Positions 1 through 10,250 of a stretch of 64,000 bases of DNA are shown one piece after another. Position 1 is the stretch's first letter; each line of letters starts with the position of its first letter. Origin of the DNA: Hirsutella rhossiliensis (lineage: Eukaryota; Ascomycota; Sordariomycetes; Hypocreales; Ophiocordycipitaceae); assembly GCF_020360975.1 (NCBI RefSeq), contig NW_025408674.1:806001-870000 (forward strand). Reading direction: 5' to 3'. The notes below the pieces were generated by a model, which ran no database searches, had not been told where the DNA came from, and was given only the letters and a program-made list of their open reading frames with translations. A program made the position numbers and the translations under genes.

Positions 1-4
1 AAGA

Positions 5-1104
5 TTATTGCTCTTGGTACCCTGCAGCTTCATCCTGGAATTCAACACCATTGTTTTGCATACTTCGAGACCGATCAACTGTTGGAAGCAAAGGTGAAGT
101 CATGATGTCTGTATGAACTTGATCCAACCCCCCCTGGTATTGCTGCGCCGTATGGTTTGGCGGAAAGGTCATGTTCCAGAAGACGGGAGCGCTATAGTCT
201 TCATACGGTTGGTCCAGAAGTTGCGAAGTCCGGTACAAGGTCGGCACTGGAATATTTGCAAAGTCGCCGATAGCCATGGCCTCATCACAGCTAGCCGATG
301 GCCTAAGAGTGGTGACTGATTGCATGGAGTTGAGGACGTGGCCACGGCCCGTGCCTTGTTGGACGTTAGAACGCTGGCGAGGAAAATTCCGGAAAGAGTT
401 CCATACCTATGAGGTCATGGAAAGGAGCTGGTGGCAATGAGTTCCTAATTTTCTCATCGACGCTGTTAGTTTCTGCTCTTGTCCTGGTCCTTTGAGCCCT
501 CGAAGTCGTCGGGCTCAATTCCATGTTTGCGACATCCAAAGATCGTTTCTTGGTCCTATTTTCCCCTCTTTTTGATGGATGCCGAGATCCTGCAAGTAAA
601 GGACGCAGCTCATCATCGACCCGTTTACGGAGCCCATCGCAGATCTGGGCTGTATACGAATATTTTGCCTCATGCCCATCTCTATGGCTGCTTGCATGCC
701 CAATGTACTGACTCGCCCTGGTGAAAACTCGGAAGCAATACACGCATACTTCTTCGCACCGAACGTCTGCGCTTGGAGTATTAGCAATCCGCCTATCCAG
801 AAAATGGAACGAGTGTTACGTGTTGCAAAGTGCCGCCGAAGTCTTTTCTTTTGTCGAAGGGCTCGTTTCGCCTGCAGTCTTTGTAGGGGCAGTAGTGTGA
901 TCGCGACCATGCGATGTTCGTCGCTGCATATGCTACTTCACCGTCATCGTCCTCTCCGTCGCAGTTATCGCCATTCCCATTATCGTTGCCATCATTTCCA
1001 TCACATGGCGTATCGTAGCTATCGATGAGCTGACTTGAGTGGGCTCGACATTTGGCGATCTCGGCTGATAGAAAGCTTTCCTTAGACTGGAGAAAGATCA
1101 GCAC
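5..1104 (-). CDS. C2H2 zinc-finger protein, multi-exon, 3' end in window
   Basis: The minus strand carries at least two zinc-finger pieces in different frames. Around 790-880 there is a CPYKDC motif followed by a phenylalanine-rich linker and LQH, resembling the first finger of fungal C2H2 factors. Around 670-745 there is a textbook finger, CVYC then twelve residues then HASSH (CX2C-X12-HX3H). Between them a GTAACA donor and a GCTAAT branch-like site before an AG suggest a short intron of about 55 nt, although the exact acceptor is not settled. A tail rich in Lys/Arg and Ser/Thr follows to about 366. A further open frame ending in TAA at 5-7 may be the last exon. The upstream part is Asp/Asn/Gly-rich (about 930-1010). 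A DNA-binding regulator is the family expectation; the target is unknown. The 5' end was not located. Confidence 0.5.
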
Positions 1105-1486
1105 GGCCAGTGAAACGGCTAGAGATAACTTACTCGATATCCTTCAATATGGGTGCGTAGCTCCCTGTTTGTTGGAAAGCAGCCCAAGCAAATCTGACAT
1201 TGTCGCTGCTGATAGATCTCATCCGACATGTTCTCGTCAATTTTTGGAGGACGAAATGGCAAGACAGTCAGCTGGGCAGAAAATTATGTGGAGGATACGG
1301 GGTATCACATGTTGCCCTTGTGGCCAATAAGCAATTTGCTGAGGTAGCGAGCTGACAAATTTCCCCGCCTTTAGGTTTCTCCACCTCTCATGTCGGGAAG
1401 CATTCACCCTTTTGATATCCTTGCTAAGAACTATTTGACTCGCCTTGACTCGCATCTGCTTACAACTGCCTGTGCCGAAAACGAAA

Positions 1487-1885
1487 ATGTCCAAATGTTC
1501 CACATGCGCCGGTCATGGCGTGGTCAAGGGAATCATATGCCCTGATTGCGGCGGGAAGGAGAGACCGTGAAGTGCAGGCGGGCATCATCTTGTAGGTGAG
1601 CGCGTCTGGAACGCACGACAGCCGACAGATTACCGCTTCGTATTTTACTAATTCATCTGTCAGCATAATCACGAGCCAAAAGAGCAAGAGCAAGACGAGC
1701 GGAAAGACGAACAGCCAGAGGAACAGCCAGAGGAACAGCCAGAGGAACAGCCAGAGGAACAGCCAGAGGAACAGCCAGAAGAGCAGCTAGCCAAGCAGCA
1801 GGACGAGCCCCTTAGAGCAAGACTACCGACATGCAGCAAGTGCCACACAGAAGGTCATAGGAGAGGTGCAAATGTTGCCCATTAA
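1487..1885 (+). CDS. Small zinc-motif protein with EQPE repeat, probably two exons
   Basis: An ATG at 1487 opens a short stretch with CSTC, AGHG and CPDCGG, i.e. two CXXC pairs separated by a Gly-rich linker, similar to half of a DnaJ-type zinc domain. The frame meets TGA at 1568. A good fungal intron then appears at 1596-1663: donor GTGAGC, branch TTTTACTAAT and acceptor TCTGTCAG. Downstream the 12-bp repeat can be read as repeated EEQP, followed by a second metal-like motif CSKCHTEGH and a TAA at 1883-1885. The spliced frame does not join cleanly without one small shift near 1560, so the product is either frameshifted or mis-spliced here. No function is assigned. The pairing of two Cys/His motifs around a repeat is the only reason to treat it as a gene. 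Confidence 0.35.
1710..1790 (+). repeat. 12-bp minisatellite
   Basis: About six tandem copies of a 12-bp unit (cagccagaggaa and close variants). It lies in the second exon of the small zinc-motif gene, so copy-number change alters protein length by four residues per unit without shifting the frame. Confidence 0.85.
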
Positions 1886-1913
1886 AAGGGTAGCAGTAAT
1901 CGTGCCCGCCCCC

Positions 1914-1926
1914 ACTTTATTGGGAT
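1914..1926. repeat. SINE copy 1 target-site duplication, left
   Basis: ACTTTATTGGGAT, 13 bp, repeated exactly at 2329-2341 on the other side of the SINE. Confidence 0.9.
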
Positions 1927-2328
1927 GATGATGATGATTTATTTCGCCCGGAGGATATTTCCTATAATTAGGGCCTAGACGTTTTTCAGCTATTGACAAT
2001 TCAAGACATTGATGCATAACACCCCAAGCCCCACGGATCATCTTGCATTGCGCCTACTGTTTTTCCAGTCCATAACAAGCCGCTGTAGTCTCTGCCGTTG
2101 TGGACCCTGTCGTTTTTGGTCTCTGTCGTTGTGCTCTCTGTCGTTGTGAATTTTTGCCCCTCGCTTCCGAGAATTCCTTCTCTCAGTCTTTTATCCTTGT
2201 GACGCTGTCCCTGTTGACGAGTGGGAACCCGAGTGTACCCTGAAGAACAGGGGTGCCTCCAGCCGGCTTCGAACCGACCTCTCCGCAATACAGAGACTCC
2301 AGACGTGTCACCACTACGCCATGGAGGC
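1927..2328 (-). mobile_element. tRNA-headed SINE, copy 1
   Basis: A 402-bp unit on the minus strand. The head (2254-2329) folds like a tRNA: eight-base ends TGCCTCCA and TGGAGGCA pair, and a T-arm-like stem-loop is present. It contains a perfect RNA polymerase III A box (TGGCGTAGTGG, 2311-2321) and B box (GGTTCGAAGCC, 2265-2275). The 3' end is a simple ATC repeat tail. A 13-bp exact target duplication flanks it. A second copy at 49192-49669 shares roughly the first 150 and the last 130 bases, while the middle differs. The head is about five bases longer than a normal tRNA between the D arm and anticodon stem, so it is not a functional tRNA gene. It would be mobilised in trans by a LINE; a LINE ORF1 relic lies at 50.4 kb. 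Confidence 0.88.
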
Positions 2329-2341
2329 ACTTTATTGGGAT
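2329..2341. repeat. SINE copy 1 target-site duplication, right
   Basis: Exact second copy of ACTTTATTGGGAT. Confidence 0.9.
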
Positions 2342-2637
2342 TCGCTTTGGCTCACCCACAATCCCAATAAAGTGGGGGCGGGCACGATTATGCCTTGAGG
2401 AACGAAGAGACGAAAGGATCCTTCTTCCGCGCCCTTCGCCACACCTCCACATCCTCTACCCCTTACGCACGGACCGCATGCCGCTCCGTGCCCACCAGCC
2501 ACTCTTCACCGCCACCTGTTTCTTGCCCCACCAACTTCCTGTTCCTGCTGCCCGTTCCCGTCCCGTTCCCGTCCCGCTCATGCTCCGGTCCCACTCCCCG
2601 GGGCCAACTCACCTTTTACAGCCATCACCGTGCACCA

Positions 2638-4770
2638 TGCCACGAGAACACCCCGTCACGGTCTCGCCCGAGGAAGTTCGCCGCACTTTGGGTGATCTTG
2701 AATCGCAGAGATCCCAGCAGCGCCGTTCCTGTCAACGACCTTCACCGCTTATTAGGGTTCCCCACGACGAGATCCTCCGCGTCTTGCACGATATGGACCG
2801 CCAGCGCGCCGAAGAACGAACCCGCCGCCGTGAAGCTCAATTCCAATATACCGCACACACGCAACAGCCGAACAACCCATCCCCGAGACGACCCCGAGAA
2901 GAGCAAGCGCCCTCCACTCCACCCCCAACGCAGCCAAAACACTCCCGTACAAGTCACACGCAGCTGCCAGCGACTGCATCACCGAGACGACCTAGAGAGG
3001 GGCAATCACCCCCCCTCCACCTCCCACGCAGCTAAGGCGCTCCTTCAAAAGACACACGCAGCCGCCGGCCGCTCCATCACCGAAACGACACAGAGAAGAG
3101 GAGACACCTCCACTCCACCCCCACGCAGCCAAGGCGCTCCTCCAAAAGACACACGCAGACGCCGGCCTCTCCATCACCGAGTCGATCCAGTGCGGAACAA
3201 CCGCTTCGCCCTTCATCGCTCACACGGGCGGGCGCTTCCCACGAGGCCCGGGCCTACGCGAGAAACCGTTCAGCTCCAACGAGACTCCGTCAAGTCTACG
3301 CTACATCACTATGACGCCTGTTTCCGCTCTAAAGAGCAGGCATCATCGACAAGATCCTGGTGCAACGAAGTTCCAGTTGCCCTCCAGGTAGAAGCTGCTA
3401 AATCTTTCTACCAAGCGTTTACCGAGGAACGGACGTTGCCGGTGTCCCACTGCGTCTTCTGCTACAGGAAGACACCGCCTTGCGAACTCGCCACCATGCA
3501 GTGGAGGGATCGCTTGTCGCCCTCCATGATGTGGGCGACCAGGACCATCCAAGAGTGTGGTGCGTGCCTTCCGTCACACCAGGGCGCCGGAGCTGACGTG
3601 TGCCGCGAGTGTCGCGTCAGCTTCGACAGTGGACGGCTGCCCAAGGCCTGCTCTGTCAACAACATGGCCATCGGTTGTGAGCATCGGTACCCCGACGAGC
3701 TTGATGACCTCTCTCCCGTCGAAGAGACTCATTGCCCTACATGCGCCTTTTGGCTATATCACCAAGTTCACAGTGGACAACAAGACCCGTTCGGGAATCA
3801 GCTACCGCAAGCACGTGAAAGGACATATTGTCGTCTTTCCGAACAAGGTGGACGATCTTGTTGCCACCGTTCTTCCCCATCCCTTGCTGCAAGCCATTGA
3901 GAATATCCACGTCTCTTGGAGCGGCTCGGCTAAGCCTGGCTCCGCAGACGTCGGACACCTGCTTCGGGTGCGCAAATCTCGAGTGGCAGCCGCCCTGGCA
4001 TGGCTCCAGAGGAACAACCCGCTTTACGAGAATATCTCAATCAACCAAGCAGAGATGGACGGCTGGCAGTATGCCGATGGGTTCAGTGTTCCGACCGTCA
4101 TCATGGACCGCATGCAAAGAGAGGAACCGTCGACCGTTGAGAGGACACAAACGGACCACATAGTCCCGAACACTGATCGAGGCTTGGCGGAAAACAGCTT
4201 TACAAGCATCGATGAACTCGTAAACTCCATCGATCCTATCTTCATCGCTGAATCTTGCGATTTGGACTGTGCTCTGTCGACTGAGCAGACTCAACCTTCC
4301 CCTGGTGAGCCGGCGACTCTTGTCCCCGACTCGGCCGCCATCGGCCAGGAAGTTGATCCTGTCTACGAGACGTCTACGTCCGGCATGTTTCCTCTCGATG
4401 GTCCGGCTGCCTTCGCCGAGACCGATAAACTGTCGTTTCTGGCCGACATCGTCAACGCCAATCCGGACCAACAGGGTACCTCTGTGCCATGCGTTATGCA
4501 GGTCCGAACTACAGGAGACCAGCCGTTTGTCCGAGTAGAGCGTGGTGCGGATTTTGCAGACAACCTGCACGAAGATTTCTTCCCTCGAACATTTCCGAAG
4601 CTTTTCCCGTGGGGAAGGGGCGGCCCGAAATCGAAGGGCGACTCGAGTCATGGCCGACAAAGCGACGCTGCCGACCGTCGTCCGAATCACTCTCTTCAAT
4701 ACTGGGCCAGATACGTATTGCAACGGCATGGTGGCCGATTCGCCACCCATCCTGTCTTTTGTTTCTTAGT
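2638..4770 (+). pseudogene. Helitron A N-terminal region of the Rep-helicase protein
   Basis: An ATG at 2638 opens an Arg/Pro-rich segment that ends at a stop at 3033-3035 inside tandem repeats. Coding resumes in another frame from about 3310 with paired Cys motifs (CVFC, CGAC, CREC) and the conserved Helitron string LPKACSVNNMAIGCEHRYPD. At about 3722 the frame shifts. Homology-type text continues with ALHAPFGYITKF, then the block VLPHPLLQAIENIHVSW and the block DFFPRTFPKLFPWGRGGP, both characteristic of fungal Helitron proteins upstream of the Rep domain. The frame changes again near 4770. It would act in the nucleus on element DNA. As given it cannot make one continuous protein. Confidence 0.75.
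2833..3185 (+). repeat. About 98-bp tandem repeat inside the Helitron N-terminal coding region
   Basis: Roughly four units start near 2833, 2931, 3029 and 3126. Each contains cacacgcag, a catcaccgag box and a cactccaccccc box. Units encode Pro/Arg/Ser-rich text. Length is not always a multiple of three, so the copies fall in different frames. Confidence 0.75.
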
Positions 4771-6455
4771 ATTCAACACCTCCTTCGCTCCTCCAACCGC
4801 CGCATCAGCATGGTCCGTGTCGCTAAAGATTCCTTCCGCAGACTTGAGCAGGCCTATGCGAACTTGACCGAGGACCGACTGAAGAGGGCCGAGGCGGAGA
4901 TGCGGGAGACGAGGACTACGTCGGACCCCGACATATCGCTCTTGCTTCGCGAGCTGTCGATCTTTGGCCATGCACAGCCGCTCTCGAACGAATCCCGTTT
5001 GCTTATGCGGAGGAAGATACAAGCTCTGGACATCCGCGCCGGTATGCCTGCAATCTGGATTACCATCAGTCCCAACGACATCAATAACCCGGTAAAGATG
5101 AAGCTTGCCATTCATAGGCTCCACGATTATGAGTCTGCGAAGGAGCTTTTGGCCGATCTCCGTGAAAAGTACGACAGGATCGCCCTGAGCACCATGGATC
5201 CGGTCAGCTCGGCCATCTTCTTCCACCGAGAAATATCCCTATTCTTTGAAAAGTATGTGAATACAGGCCGGGAATCGATCTTCGGGAAGATCAGCCACTA
5301 CTACGCCACCGTGGAAACGAACGAGCGAGGCAGCCTCCACTTGCATGGACTCCTCTGGCTGGACGGCAACATGCGGTTACCGAACCTGATAGGCGACATG
5401 GCCAATCCCGCGGAAGAAGCATATCGTGCCCAGGTGATCCGATACGTAGACTCCGTCTTTCATGAGTGTCTAGATGAAGATGCCGGGAAAGCCGTGCGAC
5501 AGGAGAGGAAGCCCATCCACCCCGTGGAGGAGGTCATGGCTAGCACCTCGGCTCTCACTGCGGCCTTTGAAGACGAATCCAATTTCATCGCATACTGTTG
5601 CCAAGTGCACTCCCACACATACACCTGCCTCAAGTATTCTCTGAAGGGGTCATCGACCGGGGCAGATCAACAGAGACGGACAGCCTGCCGCTTCAAGGCA
5701 CCGTGGAAAATCGTCGAGGAGACAGGGTTCACAGAGGATGGCTTGCTTCAGATTCAGCGCAACCATCCACTCGTCAACCGGTACAACAAGTCGTTGGCGG
5801 TCGGCCTTCGCCACAATCACGACGTCTCGATGATCTTGACCAAGACCAAGGGCCTGGCCATGGTGTACTACATCACGAACTACGCCACCAAACTGGATAC
5901 GCCGATGTGGAAGCGCATTGCTCTCGCCGCCGAGGTTGCCCGCCAACTTCGCGAGGCCGGTCGTCCGACGTCTCGCGCGCCAGGTCCCGCCCTGCCCGAC
6001 GGCAGGCAGCAGGCGGTATTGAACGAAAGCCGTCAATTCCTGATGAGAACGGCAAATCGCATCTTCTCCGAGCGACAACTCTCGGCTGTCGAGGTTTGTT
6101 ACCACCTCCTTGGATATGACACCGACTTTACCAACGTGCCGCATTGGTCCTTCTTGAACTTGACGGCCCTATACTGGACAATCTTTCGGCTATGGGCGCA
6201 TCTCCGCCATCAGGCCGGCGAGCTCACGGACGCCGAACAGCCCCCAGAGACAATCCCTCTGAGGCAAGGAGGGCGAACCCTATTATGCCTGGAGGCGTAC
6301 GCCTACCGCGGTCATGTTCTACAAGACTTATGCCTGTATGACTACATGTCAATGATTCACTTGGTGCGTCGAAATGGTCGGAGTGAAGATGACTCTCACA
6401 TTTTTCTCGATGGCCAGGATTCAGACTGTGAAGGCTGGATGCAAAGCTTCGACGG
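4771..6455 (+). pseudogene. Helitron A Rep (HUH endonuclease) domain
   Basis: An open frame of about 560 codons after the 4770 shift. It contains the Helitron_like_N block, including IWITISPNDINNP. The metal-binding HUH motif is seen as HLHGLLW at about 5338-5360. The two-tyrosine motif is seen as YYITNYATK at about 5866-5892. The Rep domain nicks and joins single strands at the element ends through these tyrosines, with the histidines holding the metal ion. All key residues are present, so the domain itself looks intact although it is cut off from its neighbours by shifts. Near 6450 the frame changes into the linker that precedes the helicase. Confidence 0.85.
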
Positions 6456-8906
6456 CCCGACCAGTACGCCGTCCCGATCTTCCAAGGATACATCAGCGAC
6501 GACCACGAGGACGATCACCCAGTCTATATTAAGCGGTACGCTCTAACCCCCGGCACCGTTTTGGCTCCGTCTGACACTCTGTGTAGAAACTCTGTCCTAC
6601 ATTTGGCGTTATTCGTCCCTTGGGAAAACTTCATTTCTGAGAGCCAAGGCGATATAACCGGCATATGGACGAGGCATCGAGCGGGGCTTTGTCCTCGCCT
6701 CCGTTTCCATGTCTCCAATATTTGTCTTTTGAGAAAGTCTGCCGAGGATGCGCGCAAAGACGCGAAGCTCTGGGCCAGTCGATCGGAGGGCGACGACACA
6801 ATTGACGTCGAGTACCCACTTGACGCTGGCCGCTGCGAAGAGGAGCCTCCAGCGATGGCTCATCGTCAGGCCTACAAAGCTCTACTCCAGATTTTGCGAA
6901 ATGCCGTGCAGGATACAGACGCCACGAAAGACTCACCCGTCCTTGGAGGTTTAATACGCGATCTGTGCGAAGAGAACCCGGCTGAAGAGGAGCAACCTTT
7001 TGTGCAACGTCAGGAGGATTTGTACCGGAATATACCCCATGATCAAGGTGACGCCTTGTGCCAATTTCCAATATCTCGAGACGATGTCCAGGCAGCGGCC
7101 AGGGCCCAACAACTATTGCATCTTCGGATGCTAGACGACATTGAGGGTGGTTCTCAGGGGACCATGCTTTCCACGGACGGCGCCGACATCGACGATACCC
7201 TAGCTCGCTACGGCGATACGGAAACCACCATTGCGCACCCGGGAAGTGACCTCAATCAACAAGGGCCTCGAATGCTTGTCGACGTCAGTCCGGTGACTAG
7301 CTTCGCGGAGATGGGACACACCGCTGCAGCCACCTTCACACTGAACTATCTACAAACCGTGGCCCTTCAACTTGTTTGCGCATTTTTGGACAGGTATACC
7401 GCTAATCAGGACTCAGCCGGTCAACATCTTCAATATACCGGCGGGCCGGGTGGCACAGGAAAGTCGAGGATTATCGATGCCCTAAAGGACGTGTTCGCGG
7501 CGAGGAACCAACCACATCTTCTGCAGATAACCGGCACATCGGGCAGTTCGGCGGCCCAGATTGGCGGCACGACCATCCACTCGGCCTGTGGGTTAGATTC
7601 CCATCGCGATCCAAACAAACCGCCTCCCCCCTTTTCGGAGGCGAAGAAATGGATATGGAAACAGAAGCTGGTGCTCGTCATTGACGAGGTCAGTATGCTG
7701 GGAGGAGCCACTCTGCACAACGTCAGTCGTCACCTGCAGGCACTCCGTGACTGTCCGGACGAGCCGTTTGGTGGGATGCCTGTCGTTCTACTCATGGGAG
7801 ACTTCTACCAGTTCGCCCCCGTGCGGGAAACAAGCCTCCTGATCATCAGACCGCCGGACCGAACACAGACCCCCCTGCGACAAGCCACCATCTCTCACCA
7901 CAGCGGCTGCAGATTGTGGCATCTGTTCAAAACCGTTGTGCTCCTCGAAGACCAAGTCCGGGCACGCAACGATCCCCAACTTCGCGCACTCCTGGATCGA
8001 GTTCGTAACGGGCGCCAGACGCAGCAAGACCTCGACTTGCTCAACGAAAACATCGTAGGACGCTCCCAAATCACCTTCCACGATGGTTTGCGTGCTATAA
8101 CGCCACTGAACCGCACCCGGTGGGCCCTCAACATGGAAGCTGTCGTGGGCTGGGCGCGCTTCAACAAGCGGCATATCCGTATCTTTGTCTCGACTCACAC
8201 CTGGCGCAGCGGCACGCTTTCTCCAAACATCGTAGCGCGAACCATAGGACAAGGTGATGACTCCACCTGCAAGGTCCCCGGCGTCTTCTTCTACGCCCAG
8301 GGCATGCCTGTGGTTGTGAACAAGAACATCTACACCGGCCTGAAAGTTGTGAATGGGGCCGACTTTACTGCCGTGGACGTAATGCTCGATCCCAATCACC
8401 CAGGATACCACTTGGCGGGTGACGTGACCATCCACTTCGGGCCACCGCTCGGCATTCTCCTGCAGTCCGAGGAGACGAAGGCCTTGGCAATACCGTCCCT
8501 CCCGGTGGGGACGGTACTCATCCGCCCCGTGTCACATACACTTGATTCGACTAACTCTCACTTCAAATTCTTGTCGGCAAGATGCACGCGACGTGGATTG
8601 CCCGTCGTACCAGCGTTCGTCCTCACCGATTACAAAGCCCAGGGTAAAACGTTCGTGGAAGTACTGTTGGAGCTGCGTGGAAATCGTGTGACCAATGGTG
8701 AACCCTCCAGGTGCGATTTTACGAGCCTCTATGTGCAACTGTCCAGGTGCATCTCGCTTCGGGGCATCAAGCTTCTTGGTCCTGTGAGACACCATGATTT
8801 CATTGGCAATGGGCTGGATCCGGCCATAATTGATGGAATGCAGAGACTCAAGAACTTGGCCGCAGAAACGAGAGGGTTATACGAGGACCAAGGTTTCGAA
8901 AAGTAG
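6456..8906 (+). pseudogene. Helitron A Pif1-type helicase domain
   Basis: A long open frame; the part upstream of 6561 reads on from the Rep linker (PDQYAVPIFQGYISDD). Motifs in order: Walker A GGPGGTGKS near 7441, Ia-like GTSGSSAAQIGGTTIHSACG near 7531-7590, Walker B VLVIDEVSML near 7675, motif III MGDFYQFAPV near 7795, and the C-terminal TDYKAQGKTF and YVQLSRC blocks near 8629 and 8733. It ends at a TAG at 8904-8906. This SF1B helicase unwinds donor DNA during rolling-circle transposition. About 780 codons, full length for the family and without internal stops, so it is the best preserved part of the element. Confidence 0.88.
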
Positions 8907-8971
8907 TGGTAGTATACTAACCATCCTGATAGTTTGACCTTTTGCACGTCGTAACGCGGCAGGTAAACGTC

Positions 8972-9464
8972 CTACACTTCATAAGGTGACCGGACCGCAC
9001 CCCAGTCGTCTGGATCTCGATCCTCCTTCCCAGAGCGCAAGTGCTTTTGGCTTTCACAATAATTCACCCACCATTTCTCAAACGCGTGGCGGCTGTAGAG
9101 CCATCCCGGCGGCCCGTCTCCTTCCTCGAACAGATCCAGGATATAGTCGCAAAACATCCACACACCTTCAAGATGCTGCGGATAAAATGGCTTCCCGTCC
9201 TTGCGCGTGACCACGACGGTGCCAACTTGTGACTGCCATTCTGGAGGTGCAAACCGGAGTTGGCTTCAATACTGAGATACGTAGCAATCTGGTTGTTCTC
9301 CGACAACGGTCCCGCAAGACCAAATAGAAAGACAAAGTAACTGTCGCGCCTGGAAGTCCCGCTGACGGGAAACAGGCTGAGCAAAGAAGTGCCTCTGAGC
9401 CGATGAAATGCTGGATGATGGTTTGTTTACGTTCTGCGGGAACAGATGGCATGGGTGTTTTCAC
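8972..9464 (-). pseudogene. Unidentified gene fragment
   Basis: The minus strand reads as plausible protein in two joined frames. The downstream part (to a stop near 8972) contains VTRKDGKPFYPQHLEGVW followed by a Trp/Tyr-rich run with GPPGWLYSR and ending near WGAVRSPYEV. The upstream part in another frame contains WQSQVGTVV. The composition looks like a real fungal domain, but I do not recognise it. It sits between two Helitron helicase remnants, so it may be a fragment captured by a Helitron. Confidence 0.3.
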
Positions 9465-9581
9465 GGTCTGTGGGCCGCCCTATTTTCACTGTATAAGTAG
9501 ACTGTAGACTTCCAGCAGCTCAGCATGTCCTGTGCCCCGTCTCGGGGACCTGAGCGACCTGAAGGTCGCTGGACGAAAAAT

Positions 9582-9600
9582 ACACACACACACACACACA
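9582..9600 (+). repeat. (CA)n microsatellite
   Basis: An uninterrupted dinucleotide run of about nine repeats. Confidence 0.95.
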
Positions 9601-10050
9601 TGATGCTTCACTTCGGGCCGCCGGCGGATCATTCTCGAATCGGAGACGACAAAGGGCCTCCACTTCGTCGGGATGCCGCCGGGCACGATCTTGCTGACGC
9701 CGATGAGCGTCAAGATAGACTGCCAACAAAAGCGGCCGTGGCAGCAGAACGACGTCAGCCGGAAGGGTTTGCCGTGCGCAGCAGCCTTTCGCGTGCACGG
9801 ACTATAAGGTGCAGGGCCGAACGCTTGAGCGCGTGGCCCTCGAGCTGCGAGGGACACGGACGACGAAGATCGATGGAATGGTTGTGCCCTCGCAGTGCGA
9901 CCCGTACAGCTTGTACGTGTAGCTATCGCGCTGCCGAACTCCAGACGGCATCATGCTCGTGTCCAAGGTGCGGGAGAGAGACCTGGTGGGCCAATCAGAG
10001 GCGGAGAATTCTGAGGGTGAAGCAAGTCTGGGGCCTTTTTTCCCCGCGCG
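9601..10050 (+). pseudogene. C-terminal relic of a second Helitron helicase
   Basis: The plus strand encodes LHFGPPA, then after a shift DYKVQGRTLERVALELRGTR and QCDPYSLYV followed by an in-frame TAG and LSRCRTPDG. These correspond to the last helicase motifs of Helitron A (8430-8790) but are clearly diverged, so this is a different copy rather than a local duplication. Only the last 120 or so codons remain. Shift and stop make it non-functional. Confidence 0.75.
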
Positions 10051-10170
10051 CTAATGAAGTCCTTTCGTTCCTCAAGACATCGTTCCTCAAGGCAAAGGCA
10101 CAAGGCAAGGGCATTCCGTACCCACACACGCTTGACCCTGGGCCATTCAATACTTACAGACTACTCTTTA

Positions 10171-10238
10171 CTCGTGCCCGACCCCACTTTTTCGGATTTC
10201 GCTTCGTGTCAATCCGAAAAAGTGGGGGCGGGCACGAG
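10171..10238. repeat. TA-flanked palindromic repeat, copy B
   Basis: A 28-bp stem with one mismatch. The left arm starts CTCGTGCCCG, the right arm ends CGGGCACGAG, around a 12-base loop. TA occurs immediately outside on both sides (10169-10170 and 10239-10240). Confidence 0.85.
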
Positions 10239-10250
10239 TAGTTGATACTA

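Larger units (their letters stand above)
1897..2390. repeat. TA-flanked palindromic repeat, copy A, interrupted by a SINE
   Basis: If the SINE and one target duplication are removed, bases 1897-1926 and 2342-2390 form a near-perfect stem of about 30 bp around a short loop. The outer arms read TAATCGTGCCCG and its complement, bounded by TA on both sides. Three other copies (10171, 21119 and 40031) share the stem core CCCACTTT/AAAGTGGG and the loop sequence. Confidence 0.75.
2391..8906 (+). mobile_element. Helitron A, decayed autonomous element
   Basis: Coding remains of a rolling-circle transposon: an N-terminal Cys-rich region, a HUH replication initiator (Rep) and a Pif1-type helicase, in that order on the plus strand. 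Frame shifts break the reading frame at about 3722, 4770 and 6450, and again within the proline-rich N-terminal repeats. The ends of the element were not identified: no convincing 5' TC or 3' CTRR plus hairpin could be tied to it. The outer limits given are the palindrome upstream and the helicase stop. Confidence 0.8.

Noticed and set aside
2254..2329. Functional tRNA gene
   Set aside because: A and B boxes and pairing ends are present, but extra bases disturb the anticodon arm, a 13-bp duplication and simple-repeat tail surround a 400-bp unit, and a second dispersed copy exists. It is a SINE head.
2395..3900. One long protein from the 501-codon plus-strand frame
   Set aside because: Only the part after about 3300 matches Helitron text; the first part is an out-of-frame reading of the Pro-rich repeats.
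3722..6460. Introns instead of frame shifts in Helitron A
   Set aside because: Homology-type text is continuous across each junction with no missing interval and no donor/acceptor pair, so single-base shifts fit better.
10171..10238. Helitron 3'-terminal hairpin
   Set aside because: Stem position near Helitron relics fits, but the same palindrome occurs without Helitron sequence at 21 kb and 40 kb, has TA on both sides and flips its loop. Kept as a separate repeat family.
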